64,000 bases of DNA from Xiphydria camelus (GCA_963678675.1 OY783192.1:11957393-12021392), one strand, 5' to 3'. Shown: positions 28,761 to 40,562, numbered from the stretch's first letter. The notes: a model not told the origin generated them from the sequence alone. Translations and numbers: made by a program.

Positions 28761-29078
28761 AGTGGAATGGGGCAGGGTCGAGATCGGTGTATAAGTGAGG
28801 CACGTACGGTAGCGCTGGAGTGTTTGGGTTTCGTAACGGTTCTTTCGTTGCATAGAGCGCGCTTTTAGTACCCTCAGCAAAGAAGTTTCACTTCAATAAA
28901 ACCTTGAATGGTGGGGGCATCCGGTTCCATCACGCACCGAGCACAAAAAACGCAGCCGACTTGTACAGACCTGTTCAAATTTAGTTGTCTTCGCGGCTAC
29001 AGAAAGGGACTGCGAATGTGTGTTTACTTTGTGTTGATAGTGCTCTGCAGTGTTAATATATAAAAACCTGCTTTTACC
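28761..29078. repeat. Inverted copy of the 7455-7640 segment, then spacer
   Basis: GGGGCAGGGTCGAGATC through GAAGTTTCACTTC at 28878-28893 is the inverse of the dispersed segment at 7455-7640. 28900-29078 has no recognised feature; TTAATATATAAAA near 29053 is TATA-like. Confidence 0.5.
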
Positions 29079-29336
29079 ATGGAGGGCTTACCCACGGGTT
29101 AGTCTTTTATTTCTTAATAACAAAACTCGTTTTAAAGTAATCACTACCTACATTGTAATTATAATCGAAATCAATATATTGATCTAAGTCGTTCTTTGCA
29201 AATATAGTTATGATTTTAGTTGTCATCAGGGCAGATCATGTTTCTAATTTTTACTCTAAATTAATCTTTGTAACTTGTACTTGCAGAATCATCAAGAAAA
29301 TGTTGCGCATATATGCGCCTTTTGAAGAAAAGCTAA
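29079..29336 (+). CDS. Candidate two-exon micro-ORF
   Basis: ACCATGG gives a good start context. The first exon (29079-29097) ends ACGG|GTTAGT; a TTGTACTTGCAG acceptor precedes 29287. Joined, the frame would give about 23 residues ending MRLLKKS and TAA at 29334. Splice signals and start context are the only support; it could be the broken start of a transposase gene or chance. Confidence 0.2.
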
Positions 29337-29379
29337 TTCAAACATGAGAATAGCAGCATTTGTAACACTAAGTTTATGG

Positions 29380-30850
29380 AATCCCGTCAATGTGACGGGT
29401 GACGGATTAATGCCAAATTTGGTATAGGAGGGTTTTTTGGGTTGCTCATTACGAATATGAAGTTATATTTACAAAAATTCAAAATTTTCGAAAATCTCGT
29501 CCGCCATATTGGATCCACCATATTATTTTTCGAACTTTCGACTTTTGATTTGTAATCAGCGACCCCAAAAAACCCCGAGTATTCAATTTCACCCAGATTC
29601 GATCAATTTTTTAGAAACCTTTCCGCCATATTGGATCCGCCATATTGTTTTTCGAACTTTCGACTTTGGATTCATAATCAGCGACCCCAAAAACCCCTGA
29701 GTACTCAATTTTATCTCGATTAATACACTTTTCGAATTTGAGCCAAGAAAATCGGTCTCTGGCCCCAGTGTGCGCCGGGGGTGGTCGATATATCGACCAG
29801 CCATGGGACGATTAATATTTAGTGTTTTTTCAGGAATAACTCATACGTTCAAACGGGAAAAATAGTTTGAACATTCCTGGAACCATCCTTCACCTTGAAT
29901 AATCTTGAATCCAAGATGGCGGATGATGATTTTCAGAAATTTATCAAAATTTGAAAATAATGGTCCAAAACTTGTTACTCGGGGTTTTCGGGATCACTCA
30001 TTATGATGCTGATGTTCAAATCGGTCTATTCTCAAATCCAAGATGGCGGATCCAATATGGTGTATGATGAATTCCATAAGTTTATCAAAATTTGAAGATT
30101 ATTGCCAGAAACTTGTTACTCTGGGGTTTTCGGGGTCACTCATTACGATACTGATGTACAAATCGGTCTATTCTCAAATCCAAGATGGCGGATCCAATAT
30201 GGTGTATACTGAATTCCACAAGTTTATCAAAATTTGAAGATTATTGCCCGAAACTTGTTACTCTGGGGTTTTCGGGGTCACTCATTACAATGCTGATGTC
30301 TATATCGGTCTATTCTCAAATCCAAGATTCCCAAATCCAAAATGACTGTTTTGTTGTTGTTACTATTTTGGCCTGAAAGTTGGTATGCTCTCGTTTTTTG
30401 ATAGGCAGAGTACGAAAAGAAAGTTATCCGCAAATCTCACCTTCCAGAATTTTCCAAGGACACCATTTACCATAGAACAATTTTGGACAATAATCTTCAA
30501 ATTTTGATAAACTTCTGGAATTCATCATCCGCCATCTTGGATTTGAGAATAGAATGATTTAGACTTCAGCATCGTAATGAGTGACCTCGAAAATCCCCGA
30601 GTGACAACTTTTAGGCAATAATCTTAAAGTTTTGATGAACTTGTGGAATACATCCGCCATATTGGATCCGCCATCTTGGATTTGAGAATAGACCGATTTA
30701 AACAGCATCGTAATGAGCGACCCAAAAAATCTCCGAGTAATGAGTTTTGAGCGATAATTTTTCCCGTCAAATTTTTTTTAATTCGACTGCTTTGCCGCCG
30801 GGGATGGTCGATATATCGACCAGCAGTCACACAGTGGGCCAAAATGCCAA
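29380..30850. repeat. Modular repeat with 125-bp and 141-bp units and GGTCGATATATCGACC hairpins
   Basis: Two units of 125 bp (CCGCCATATTGGATCCRCCA at 29501 and 29626) are followed by a GGTCGATATATCGACC palindrome (29781). Then come units of 126-141 bp in the opposite sense (AAGATGGCGGAT at 29914, 30041, 30182) and two inverted units (30515-30690). A second palindrome lies at 30804. Each unit carries TTACGATGCTGATGT and a CTTGTTACTC(T/G)GGGGTTTT core. The same family is at 5440-5800. It looks like a non-autonomous element built of tandem modules. Confidence 0.65.
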
Positions 30851-31086
30851 AAATCTGGCCAAAAGTCGAAAAAAAAAAGTTTCGTTGGCTACAGGGACCC
30901 TTGAAGTACCTGTATTCATAGGAATTAAGTCCCCATTGCTTATATGAGTGGCTCAGTGCCATACTTGCCTAAGCCTCCTCCAAATATAACACTTCCCACT
31001 GACATTGCTGCATATATGTAATATATGATGTTAAACAATAAAGCGCCAAATTCAAATTTTCATGGGTTAGGCAAGTATGGCACTGA

Positions 31087-31476
31087 GGGTCGCCGGCAGT
31101 AGCCGAGTGGTCTAAATGCTAGCCTCTCGAAGACTGCTCGGGCGATAGGTCTAGGGTTCGAATCCCGGCTTGCGGAAAAATAATTTTTCCGGGATCCGGG
31201 GATCGAGCTAAGACCGGCTGTACTCGGGGTGGGGAGGGGAGGCTTCTGCATGGAGGACCCCCTTCCCCAGTGAGTGAGGACAGGGAGGGGCCCCCCCTCT
31301 GGTTGGGACACCTGGGAGGGCTAGGGGACTCCTGCATGCCATCTACATGGAGGCCCTGGGCTCACCGGGGGTCGTGGGCGGAGAGGGGGACTCCTCTCTG
31401 TCTGAGTGGCCCTAAGTGTGGCTCGGGTACAATGGTCCAAAAAGGACTGAGTGCCCGTTAAATGCTAAGTACAGTA
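31087..31476 (+). mobile_element. tRNA-derived SINE with perfect 11-bp target-site duplication
   Basis: TATGGCACTGA occurs at 31076-31086 and again at 31477-31487. The SINE head has an A box (TAGCCGAGTGG) and a consensus B box (GGTTCGAATCC) with a leucine/serine-type long arm between them, but no good acceptor stem. A GC-rich body of about 290 bp follows. No A-tail; the 3' end is AATGCTAAGTACAG. It depends on a LINE partner that I cannot identify from the tail. Confidence 0.85.
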
Positions 31477-31488
31477 TATGGCACTGAT

Positions 31489-31622
31489 GCCTGGTTGCAC
31501 AAACGAAATTTGAAAGTTAAGCTTGACTTATCTGCAGTCAAAGCCAATCAAATACTCGGATTATGAGGTTAAGTGGAACTTATCTCCTAAGTGTCGTTTA
31601 AATTCCGTTGGTGCAACCGGGC
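31489..31622. mobile_element. MITE with C(T/C)GGTTGCAC(A/C)AACG ends
   Basis: CCTGGTTGCACAAACGAAAT at the left pairs with the complement of CGTTGGTGCAACCGGG at the right. The inner AACTTATCT words are also inverted. 134 bp, no coding sequence. Confidence 0.65.
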
Positions 31623-31751
31623 CTGAGCCACTCATATATCTCCGGGAATGCCAGTCGGAAGATAGCCTTTGTCTGATTGTGAATCGCGAGTCTTGTGTAC
31701 CTTGCACGAAAACAAACCAGAGGATTATAATAGATGAGGAAGGAGCAAAAT

Positions 31752-31793
31752 ATGGCTGATTTGAATGAAACAAAATGGAATCTATTCATGAAG
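31752..31793 (+). CDS. Possible first coding exon, unknown protein
   Basis: ATG opens MADLNETKWNLFMK and is followed directly by a strong donor GTAAGT. There is no downstream exon I can identify before the (AG)n array. It may be the start of a DNA-transposon gene or of a host gene interrupted by LINE insertions. Confidence 0.25.
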
Positions 31794-31835
31794 GTAAGTA
31801 AAAAATAATACAATTAGTTTGGATCTTATTTTATT

Positions 31836-31850
31836 GGGGGGGGGGGGGGG
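31836..31850. repeat. Poly-G run
   Basis: Fifteen or so consecutive G; likely a variable homopolymer and an assembly-sensitive site. Confidence 0.8.
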
Positions 31851-31980
31851 TCTGGAAAGCAACTAGTGCATTTAATTGTGAAAGATGAAAATTGGAAAAA
31901 ATTGGGTCTTGTGCGCATAGCCATCCATCACTGTTGATAGAACGGATCCAAAGTCTACTGGGGTGGTGAACCCGACATGC

Positions 31981-31983
<3 letters not shown>

Positions 31984-32036
<53 letters not shown>

Positions 32037-32057
32037 AAGAAGAAGAAGAAGAAGAAG
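31984..32057. repeat. (AG)n then (AAG)n microsatellite
   Basis: About 24 AG units followed by AAAAG and AAG units, directly abutting the 3' end of the minus-strand LINE fragment B. Confidence 0.9.
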
Positions 32058-34320
32058 CGTTTATTCTGCTCTAGGGCCGCGAAAGCCCTCTGAGAGCACA
32101 CAAAACAAGAACAACATAACAAGAAAATATCGAAGAAAGCATCTAAAAGAGTGAACGAGCGTATAAGAGATAAAGTAAATAATAGAACGGGCTAGACTAA
32201 CAAAATAAGGTAAATAAAAGCGCACAATATGCAAATGATACGGATTGAACTAACAAAGTAAAGTATGATAAGCAAGAAACTAGATAACTAAGAAAGTAAC
32301 TCAGAAAGCAGACAAGAGAATTAGAGATAGCGTAAGTAATGGAACGGGCTGGACCAACGAAATAAAGTAAGTGAAAGCACAATACAAATAATACTGGCTA
32401 AACTAACAAAGTAAAGTAAGAGAAAGTATATGATACAAATATACCTACGCTTAAAGAAATACGTAAACAAAAAAAACAAGGTGCAAAAGAGAGAGTAAAC
32501 GAACGAACAATTGATAGAGAAGAGCAGCACAAGAAGCAGTAGCCACAGAAAATGCGGCAGAATCCGCCACGTGAGGCTTAAGCCGCGCTTCCGAGACCGC
32601 ACTAGAATGATAGAAGTTAGAGAGAAGCAATCACGTAACGCGTCAATGTGGGGCAGAAGGGACTGAGCAGTCACGCGGCAGATCCAAAGGCGACTTAGAA
32701 ATCGTGTAGGTTCACAGAACGCTAAGGCCAAAAGCGGAATGCCTTATAGGTGCAGCAGCGGTCCCGAGGGAGACGAGGCAGTCATTGGGGAGACTACAGC
32801 GCTGACGCTAGCGGAATAACCAGGCGCAGACCCACGAGACGGAAGCACAGCAGCTGCGGCTGGTTGCAGGCCAGAGGTAGAAAGGATGGGTACAGGCTAA
32901 AGGCCTCCAGCTGCGACCGTAGAAGAAGTGAGCGATTCCGACGCTGCAGACGCGGGCAATGTGCCATCGCCCGCGCAGGCTCTCTCAAGGTCGGTACACG
33001 AGGAGATTCTCACAGGCTGAGAAGAGGCAACCACCCTGATGAAGACAGAACCACGGGCCGCCCAAGCATCCTTCAGGCGACGAGAAGCAACGAGCCTGCG
33101 CGTTTCCCAGAGAGCCTTCCGGGCAGTGGGGGGGAGACGCTCATTGATGAGAACAGAACCGGTACCGAAGGCTGGCCCAACGTCACTACCAGTCAGACGC
33201 CGTTTTACGCGCTTGAGAGAGATCCACTTATCGCGCAGTGGCTTAGAGGTGAACCGGACGACTAATGATCGAGGCACACCGGATCTATCCTGGATACGAA
33301 ACACGTCCTCCACGCCCCCAGTCGGAACAGTAGTACCGAGCACACTCGCCAATAAATCCATCAACTCCGAGGGGTCCTCGTTATCTAGTTCACGAAGACC
33401 AGACACAATAATCTCCTTGGAATGGCGCTCGCGCTCCAGAAAGTCGATTCTTCTTTGAAGAGCAGCGAAGTCAGATGAGCATGAGATTGAAAATGGAGGG
33501 AGGCGAGAAACATTGTCCGACTCAACAACAGAGACTCGTGCGTTAAGCTGCTCGCACTGACGCCGAAGATCCTCCGCGAGGGACTCAAGACTGGCCACCT
33601 TAGCAATTACACTGCCAAGATTCTTTTTTGATGGAACCCACCTGCTCCACTAACAAGTCCATCCGCTTCCCAATCCAACTCACCCCTTCGCTGACAACCC
33701 GAGACAAGTTATTCTCTATGCCATCAATTTTCGTAATAAGAGATGTCAGGAGCATTTCAACACTCGTCGGGGATATGGCCGGCAAAGGTAAAGAGACAGC
33801 ATCTGCAACTATAGATGAACTATCGGCAGTGGGCAGTACGGGTGTTTGCGGGCGCAAGATTTTGCACTTACTGCACCGAAAAACAGCAGGGTCAAACGAC
33901 CGATCAGCCTTCGCCTCCGCACATGAGGCATGGAAGGAGGTGCTGCACTTCCCGTGGCAGCGGAGCTCGCCCTTCTCCGAAACGAATTTGTTACAGATAC
34001 CACACCTACGCGTCATGGTGTGTGTGTACGCGTCAAAGTATATCACACACGAAGGCTCAAGCGTAGATTCTTGTAAACAAAGGCCAAGGACGGCTACCGA
34101 CCGAATATGCGACAGTTAGAAAGCGAGCCACCGACCAAAAAGACAGAAATTTCCACTAAAGAGCGCCTAAAAGAAAAGAACCAACAGAAGCGTAAGGAGG
34201 CGTAGCACACTGCACGCCGACGAAAACAGACACACAATAAAGAAAGAGCGCACTTCGAACACAAGAAAGATTAGCCCGGAGCGAAGCAACACATGACACG
34301 CGCGTTCACGAGAGTACGGG
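32058..34320 (-). mobile_element. LINE B: non-LTR fragment with ORF1 and 3' region but no RT
   Basis: Read on the minus strand: 5' leader, ORF1 with a PHD-like finger (34016 to 32897 or 32744), then about 700 bp of 3' sequence with two ~158-bp tandem units (32166 and 32324, each with GAACGGGCT(A/G)GACYAAC). The end is AATAAACG and (CTT)n. No RT is present, so it is internally deleted or a chimeric non-autonomous element. Confidence 0.65.
32744..34016 (-). pseudogene. LINE B ORF1 with PHD-like zinc finger
   Basis: ATG at 34016 opens MTRRCGICNKFVSEKGELRC, then HASC and FRCSKC: a C4HC3 PHD-like finger as in ORF1 of CR1/L2-type LINEs. A coiled coil (LESLAEDLRRQCEQLNARVS) and an RNA-binding region (KEIIVSGLRELD, LINERLPPTARKALWETRRL) follow. 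The frame shifts by one base at a T6 (A6 on the minus strand) near 33624. A TAG at 32897 is followed by about 50 more open codons, rich in Ala, Ser and Pro, up to TAA at 32744. ORF1 proteins bind the LINE RNA. Confidence 0.7.
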
Positions 34321-34324
34321 GGAG

Positions 34325-34464
34325 AGATGATGATGATGATGTTGTTTATTATTCAGAGTAGAACAAATAATATGTGCTCTTGGCAGAGCTCAGTGTACAA
34401 GCATGAGTAAGTCCTATAAATACTAAATATTAAGCTATGCTAATTACTAAATACTAAAAAGAAG

Positions 34465-34468
<4 letters not shown>
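34325..34468 (-). mobile_element. LINE C: short 3'-end fragment
   Basis: Sequence next to (GAT)n reads, on the minus strand, towards AATAAACAACATCATCATC. It resembles the 3' end of LINE A (TTTATT.TTCAGAG..GAACAAA, 34870-34930). A heavily 5'-truncated insertion of the same family. Its 5' side abuts the long (AG)n array. Confidence 0.6.
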
Positions 34469-34848
<380 letters not shown>

Positions 34849-35112
34849 ATTGATGTGAAGTTTATTGTTCAGAGAGTTGAACAAAAATGTGTGTCCTGAT
34901 CAGGCAGAACACGGTGAATAAAGCATAATACGTATATAAAAGTAAATAAACTTACAAAATAGGTAAACTAAAGCTAGACAAATTTCATGGAACTATTAGC
35001 GTATATTGATGAGATTAAACCGAAGATAGAAAATAGATTAAGAGATTGAAAGACATTGAAGCTCTCACTCACAATAGCCGAACAGTCTGAAAATATTGTA
35101 GTGAGTCAGAGG

Positions 35113-35890
35113 TCAACTGGCAAAGTCGGTAGAGAACAGCCACTGCTTCAGACGATACTTGAAGTCGGCTGACGTCGAGATCTGCAGGATTTCCAAAGGG
35201 ATAGAATTCCAAATATAAGGAGCTGATATTGCAAAAGATGATTTATAAGTATCAGTCCGGTACTTAGGGATCACCAATGTCAAATCATGCCCCGACCGGC
35301 TGGTATGTCGAGTAGCACTGATCAGAAGAAGTTCGGCGAGAAAGGCAGGCTGTCCAGTGTAAAAAGCAGAGTGGGTTAGCATAGCAAGATTAAGTTTTCT
35401 CCGACATTCGACGGTCAGCCAGCCAAGCTGTCGCCGAAAAGAACTGATGGACGCATCTCGTGGGAGTCCGTAGATGTAGCGAATTCCCTTGTTTACGAGG
35501 CGCTGGAGCCTGAGGTTGAGAGAGACGCCAATGCCAGTGAGTGCAGCCGAGCAGTAGTCAGTATGAGGCAAAACCATGGTGCTGACAAGGGTCTTACGGA
35601 GGCTAGCATCTGTGTAGGGTCTTAACTGCTGTAGCTGATAGAATATTCCATTAACTTTGGACGAGATATTGTGAATATGGTCACTGAGCGTCATTTTAGA
35701 GTCGAGAACAATGCCAAGATTCCTGACTGAGTTGACAAATGGAACGTTGACACCGCCGAGCCCGAGCAAAGGTAGGCGAGCAATGTTGACCGTGTTTATA
35801 ATCCGCTTGTTACCCAGGATGATTGCCTTCGTTTTCCCGAGATTTAAGTTGAGCGAGTTGTCACGTAACCAATTGACGATCCTGGCAAAA
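35113..35890 (-). pseudogene. LINE A ORF2, C-terminal RT region after a frameshift
   Basis: Reads IVNWLRDNSLNLNLGKTK, then VNSVRNLGIVLDSKMTLSDH, QLQQLRPYTDASLRKTLVST and ends LKQWLFSTDFAS with TGA. This is the usual post-palm part of CR1/L2-like RTs. It is one frame away from the palm segment; the shift lies near 35885-35895. Confidence 0.85.
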
Positions 35891-37052
35891 TGTCATCGTT
35901 GAGGTGACTTAAGCAGTTGTTGAGTTCAGAGAGAGGACAACTCATGTAAATTTGAAGGTCGTCAGCGTACAGAAGTCTCTTGGCGTTTTTGATGACCTTG
36001 CCAATGTCGTTGATAAATAAAGAGAAAAGCAACGGGCCAAGGACTGAGCCCTGGGGTACTCCAGAGTTAGTATACTCCCATGTAGTGAGAGAGCCATCTG
36101 GTTTTTTGATAGCTTGCTTTCTGCCATGGAGATAAGATTTTATCCAGCATATAGTACTTTCAGAGAAGTCCAGGCAACGTAGTTTAAGCAGTAAACGACT
36201 GTGTAGAACCGTGTCAAAGGCCTTCGAGAAATCGAATAGAACCAGTACGGTGACTTGCCTTTGATCCATGTTATGTCGGATGTCATTGACAAGTTTGACT
36301 ATGGCAGACTGAGTACTGTAGCCAGGTCGAACACCGCACTGGTAAGGATCGAGGATGTGATGCTGGTTTATGTACGCTGTTAGTTGGTTAAAGATCAGCC
36401 TTTCAAATATTTTACTCAGAGTAGTCAGCAGAGATATCGGGCGATAGTCATTTGGCGTGACTGGTGATGGAACTTTGTTGACTGGAACTACGATAGCTCT
36501 CTTCCAGGCAATGGGCAAGCAACACTCAAGTATGGATTTGTTAAACAAGGCCAAGCAGAAAGCAGTGACAATAGGTAGAAGACCTCTGATAATACGTAAG
36601 TTGATTCCATCAATACCCTGGGCATTAGAGCGAGAGTTTTCAACTGCCTTGATGATCTCAGTAGCGTTGACCTCAGTAAGTACGAGTTCAGAGCGATTTG
36701 GCAGGTTAGCGGATAGGACAGGCGAAGCACTGGCTGACACTGGTGGATCGGATGTTACGTTGCTGGTAGATATGGAGGCGAAATATTGATTCAGCGATTC
36801 AGCTGAGACAGCCAGTGGCGGTGAGCTACGTGGTTTTATAAGTCCGAGCTTACGCAGTTCATGCCAGGTGTCTATCTGTGACAGACCCTGGAGTCGAGAC
36901 TTGAAATATTCAATTCTAGCATGAGCGAGATCGATGACCCACTGCTTCCTCTTTAGCCTGTATTCGAGCAGATATCTTTTACGCCGGTTGCGCCTCCAGC
37001 GTCGGTAAACAGAACGAACAGACTTCTCAGCCCTTATCAGGTCACCCGTCAG
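35891..37052 (-). pseudogene. LINE A ORF2, reverse transcriptase palm and fingers
   Basis: RT motifs in order: DYRPISLLTTLSKIFERL, YQCGVRPGYSTQSAIVKLV, VLFDFSKAFDTVLHSRLL, SGVPQGSVLGPLLFSLFIND and RLLYADDLQIY (catalytic YADD). The frame is the same as the endonuclease part at 37053-37698, from which it is separated only by a TAG at 37053-37055. RT copies the element RNA at the nicked target. Confidence 0.9.
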
Positions 37053-37698
37053 CTATAGGGCGCGCTTGGTAGAGTTAACTTTAACGCTAGTAATCGGAGC
37101 AGCAAGGTCAACCTCAGCAAGAAAGAGTTGGTAGAATTGCTCCAGGGCATCATCCGTAGAGTCAGCTTGATCAACCAATTGTTGCCAGTCAATGCCGTTG
37201 AGATTTGGTTGAGCAGCCTGCAGGTTTCCAAGTTTTCTTGTGGTGATGGTTTTAGCTTCAGGACGGACTCTTTGAATCTCAACTTCAACGAAAATCAAAT
37301 GGTGGCCAACCCCCAACGGCGTATCCGATTTCCCAGAGCACAGTAGGATGTCCGATTCGTCAATAAAGCAAAGATCAAGCCAGGTAGAGGACGTTTCAGT
37401 GACATGAGTAAACCCATGGTTGACGAGACTGAGCGAGTGATCTCTGAGCAGCGATCTAATGTATTGGGCGTCGAAGCTATCGGAGAACTGGTCAGCGTTA
37501 AAGTCCCCCAAGATAATCTTGTGACTAAAGCCATCCATTGCGTCAGCCAGTTCTAGACCGAGATCCTGGAGTGACGTGAAAGGGGCGTGAGGGGGCCGAT
37601 ACACTACAGCTACGAAGAGGGATTCAGCCTGAGGCAGTTTTATTTCACAAGTAAGATATTCAGGCACGCCAGGTTTGCCTAGCCAAGGAGAGTTGGAC
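37053..37698 (-). pseudogene. LINE A ORF2, C-terminal half of the endonuclease
   Basis: Contains VAVVYRPPHAPF, ILGDFNADQF and TWLDLCFID with GVGHHLIFVEV, the core of the APE-type endonuclease (GDFN aspartate, SDH-like end changed to GHH). The frame ends at TAG 37053, which lies inside an otherwise open frame that reaches the RT. The first part of the domain is at 47064-47383. Confidence 0.88.
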
Positions 37699-39410
37699 TT
37701 TTTTTTTTATAGAAGGGTAAATACATTTAAGCACCGTCTCCGAGTTTGGCTAGAACTCAGAGGTGTGTGGGACTCGGGAGAGCCCGCGACGAGATAGTGC
37801 AAGGTCGCGGGTCCCAATACCCACTAAACCCTTCTTGCCTTCTCAGCCCTTTCCCTCCGCTTACGCAGAGGGCTGGAGATCTCCAGCACTGCCTCTTCAA
37901 GAAAAAGGGCCATCGTCCAACGAGGTCCCCAGGGCGAGAGCGTGTCGCTCACATCACCAATCCAATTACCCATAGCCTGTGACACCGGTAAGCGTCACGC
38001 CGAGGTCAACCGCAGTGGCAGTTCTCGAAAAGAGAATGCCCGCAGGGCCTCGACGACACCACGTGTTGGTCTTTGATGATGGCAGCGCAGGGCGCAGTCA
38101 GCACATCCGCCACCGCACTCACATACGCTCGCCATCACCAGATATGATGATGATAACAGGGAAGGGTTGAATGGGTGATAATGGGGGCAATGAATAATGG
38201 TGATTGCGAATGAGGTATGAAGGGGAGAAATCATAACTGTAGTAATGTATCAATGAGGAAAAACTATGTGGATGAATGAAGGAAAGAAAAAACAATGAGT
38301 GCGTGATATACAACGATACGATGGTGGTGAAGGGAAGGAGGATTAATGATCACCGACCACCATACGACACACGCACGGCATCGTGCGCACATACACATGT
38401 ATTGCTTACACCCGCGTCCAGCGCACAAGCGCACAAACTCGTAAATTCACGCAATCGCGCGCCCGAGGCGGGCGGAACAATTCCAACTTGTTAGCGCCGT
38501 GACCCAGCACAGCGCCATCAAAGCTACCGAAAAACAGTAGCGCCGCGATCATTCAGCACAGCCTGAGCTACCGTGATACACGTACAGCGCGGAATCCAAC
38601 CGCATAAACGGGGTAAGGTAACCGCGTGAGACCAGAAGGGTCGCATATGCATCTTTATTATAACGCGCCTGATGGCGCATACTCCCTTGCAGCCGTTAAA
38701 ACGGATCTCATACCACACACAGTTAAGGCGTTTATTCGCACCTGTGCGTATCCCGCTAAACGCAAGACTCGAATCTCGCGCGGCAGGATCGCTTAGCAAC
38801 GCCCGCGCAAGATGGCGCGTCATGCGCCAGTCATCCCGCGCGCCATTGCCGCCGCTAATAGTATGTTTTAATGGCTGTCACGGACGCTACCACGCATCGA
38901 CAACGCGATGCGGAATAGAGCCCACGATTGCTCCGACAATTCACTCAAGTACTCGCAATCACTCGGGATCCGGGACTAATTACCGCAATGTACTTAATGT
39001 TTCACGAATACGTGGACGCCTCGCACGTCGCGCTCGTTCAGCCTCCGCGCGCAAATATCACCTAACCTCAATGGTACCGTATCTGCAAGTGGGGGGATGA
39101 TATGAAGTGAATACAAACCAAGTGAAGGATAACAGAGAAGGCATAGACTTTAATGATACTAAATGAACTAAACTAAATAATGAACAATAATAAAAAACAA
39201 TGAACCGCTATTGGTAATAAAAGACCCCCCCGCGATTAACCTAACTTAATCTATTCCCCTTGTAATGGGAGGAGGACGTCCAGAACGCGGAACGACCCGT
39301 CACCGTAGCATTAACCACCGTGAAACACCCAACAACGCCAAGGATGCCGCCGCCCCCGAGGACCGCATCGGAGACGGCGTGGACCCCCGACGCCTACAAC
39401 GTGCCGCGCT
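37699..39410 (-). other. 3' UTR of the R1-clade LINE
   Basis: No coherent ORF. The part next to the A-tail resembles R1 3' UTRs (GTGGTGTCGTCGAGGCCCTG and GAGTCCCACACACCTCTGAG). The middle (38160-39250) is heterogeneous and could include a further old insertion. Confidence 0.55.
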
Positions 39411-40562
39411 CTAGACGCGCCCCTCCACATTACCTTCCCCGGCGACGTCGCCCCCATCTGCGGTCTCCGGCAAGGCGGCGGTCCGCGATAATGTCGGCGC
39501 CGCGGGCACCTCCGTTCCCGAGCCCCCCGGAACCACCTCCACTCTCAGCGCTGCGTCCGTTGGTTGCTCCACGCCGCCGGCGCCACGTGTCTCAAGTACC
39601 CCACGGCTGCCCGTTCCACCACTCACAGTGGTGCTTGGTCCTGCATAGCCAGAGATCGCATCGTGCAGCACCGAACCCTCGGCGTCACCGATCCCATTAT
39701 CCCGGGTCTCCGCAGCCACCTCGCAGAGTGTCGGGGCCACCGTTGGCCATGTCTCCCCCCGGAGAGGAGGGAACATGGCGTGCGCCAGCTCCAACACCTC
39801 CCTCATCAGCCCCGACATCCTTACCATGAGGTGTTGAGGTAGCACCGGGGCAGCCGACGCTTCGCGACTCGCGCGTTCCCCCTCCGCGAGAGCCCTTTCG
39901 AGGATCTCGCGCGGCGACACGAGGGGCATCTCAAACTCCTCGTCAGCACCCTTCTGCACATCGCGCGCAGGCTTTATTTCCACCGCTGCCGATGTCGCAC
40001 CTTCCATCCAGGGGCCGGCGGCGCCACTGGCTACAGCAGTCTCCTTTATTATATCTGGTGCACCGCACTCTGTGTCACGGCGCTGTTCAGGGAGCGAACG
40101 CTCCTCAGAAGGGTTCTGGTTCGAGCTCGGCAGTGAACGCAGTTCCGGATGTCTCATCGCCGCCATCTTCCGCTGCTGCTGTTGGCCCTCCGAGCGCGGA
40201 GACAGTGACAAGGGCGGTGACCGCGGGCAACGCCGACGCCGGGACGACGCCGCACGCGCCGCTTTTTGACGCCGCCGCTGCTCCTGGACCTTCTTGCCGG
40301 CCCGGCATCCTCGATAGCGCCGACGGCGGTAACCCGGGAGGACAGCCTCTCCATGGCGTTGCTCCGCCACGTGCCACCCGCCTGCGCCGCCAAATGGCGC
40401 CCCGCCGCAGGACCCCGCCGTTGAAGGCGCAGGGAACTTTTCGCAAAGCTTGCGGCCGTCTCCAAAGAACTTCTTCTCATCATACAGTGGTCCGTTTCGT
40501 CCCCGCAATGACGACGAGGACGTGGACGACGCTGAATGGGACGACGACGATTTTCCGCTCAT
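39411..40562 (-). CDS. Third ORF in the R1-clade LINE, unknown function
   Basis: From an ATG at 40562, 383 codons to a TAG at 39411; the frame is open without an ATG up to 40922, overlapping the end of ORF2. It starts MSGKSSSSHSASSTSSSSLR, continues arginine-rich, then has a more ordered region (SPREILERALAEGERASREA and VRMSGLMREVLELAHAMFPP). No domain is recognised. R1 elements normally have two ORFs, so this may be real, captured sequence, or a long open frame permitted by high GC content; a 191-codon frame is also open on the other strand. Confidence 0.4.
   Translation of the reverse strand: MSGKSSSSHSASSTSSSSLRGRNGPLYDEKKFFGDGRKLCEKFPAPSTAGSCGGAPFGGAGGWHVAEQRHGEAVLPGYRRRRYRGCRAGKKVQEQRRRQKAARAASSRRRRCPRSPPLSLSPRSEGQQQQRKMAAMRHPELRSLPSSNQNPSEERSLPEQRRDTECGAPDIIKETAVASGAAGPWMEGATSAAVEIKPARDVQKGADEEFEMPLVSPREILERALAEGERASREASAAPVLPQHLMVRMSGLMREVLELAHAMFPPLRGETWPTVAPTLCEVAAETRDNGIGDAEGSVLHDAISGYAGPSTTVSGGTGSRGVLETRGAGGVEQPTDAALRVEVVPGGSGTEVPAAPTLSRTAALPETADGGDVAGEGNVEGRV

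Larger units (their letters stand above)
30940..31640. mobile_element. Inverted-repeat element hosting a SINE
   Basis: ATATGAGTGGCTCAG at 30943 and its complement at 31625 bound the region. Inside is a second inverted pair (GTGCCATACTTGCCTAA and TTAGGCAAGTATGGCAC, 30955-31085). The SINE at 31087 split the latter and duplicated TATGGCACTGA. A separate inverted pair at 31489-31622 forms another MITE. Confidence 0.55.

Noticed and set aside
32166..32430. CRISPR-like array of the tandem units in LINE B's 3' region
   Set aside because: Only two diverged 158-bp units; no short constant repeat with unique spacers, and the context is a eukaryotic retroelement.
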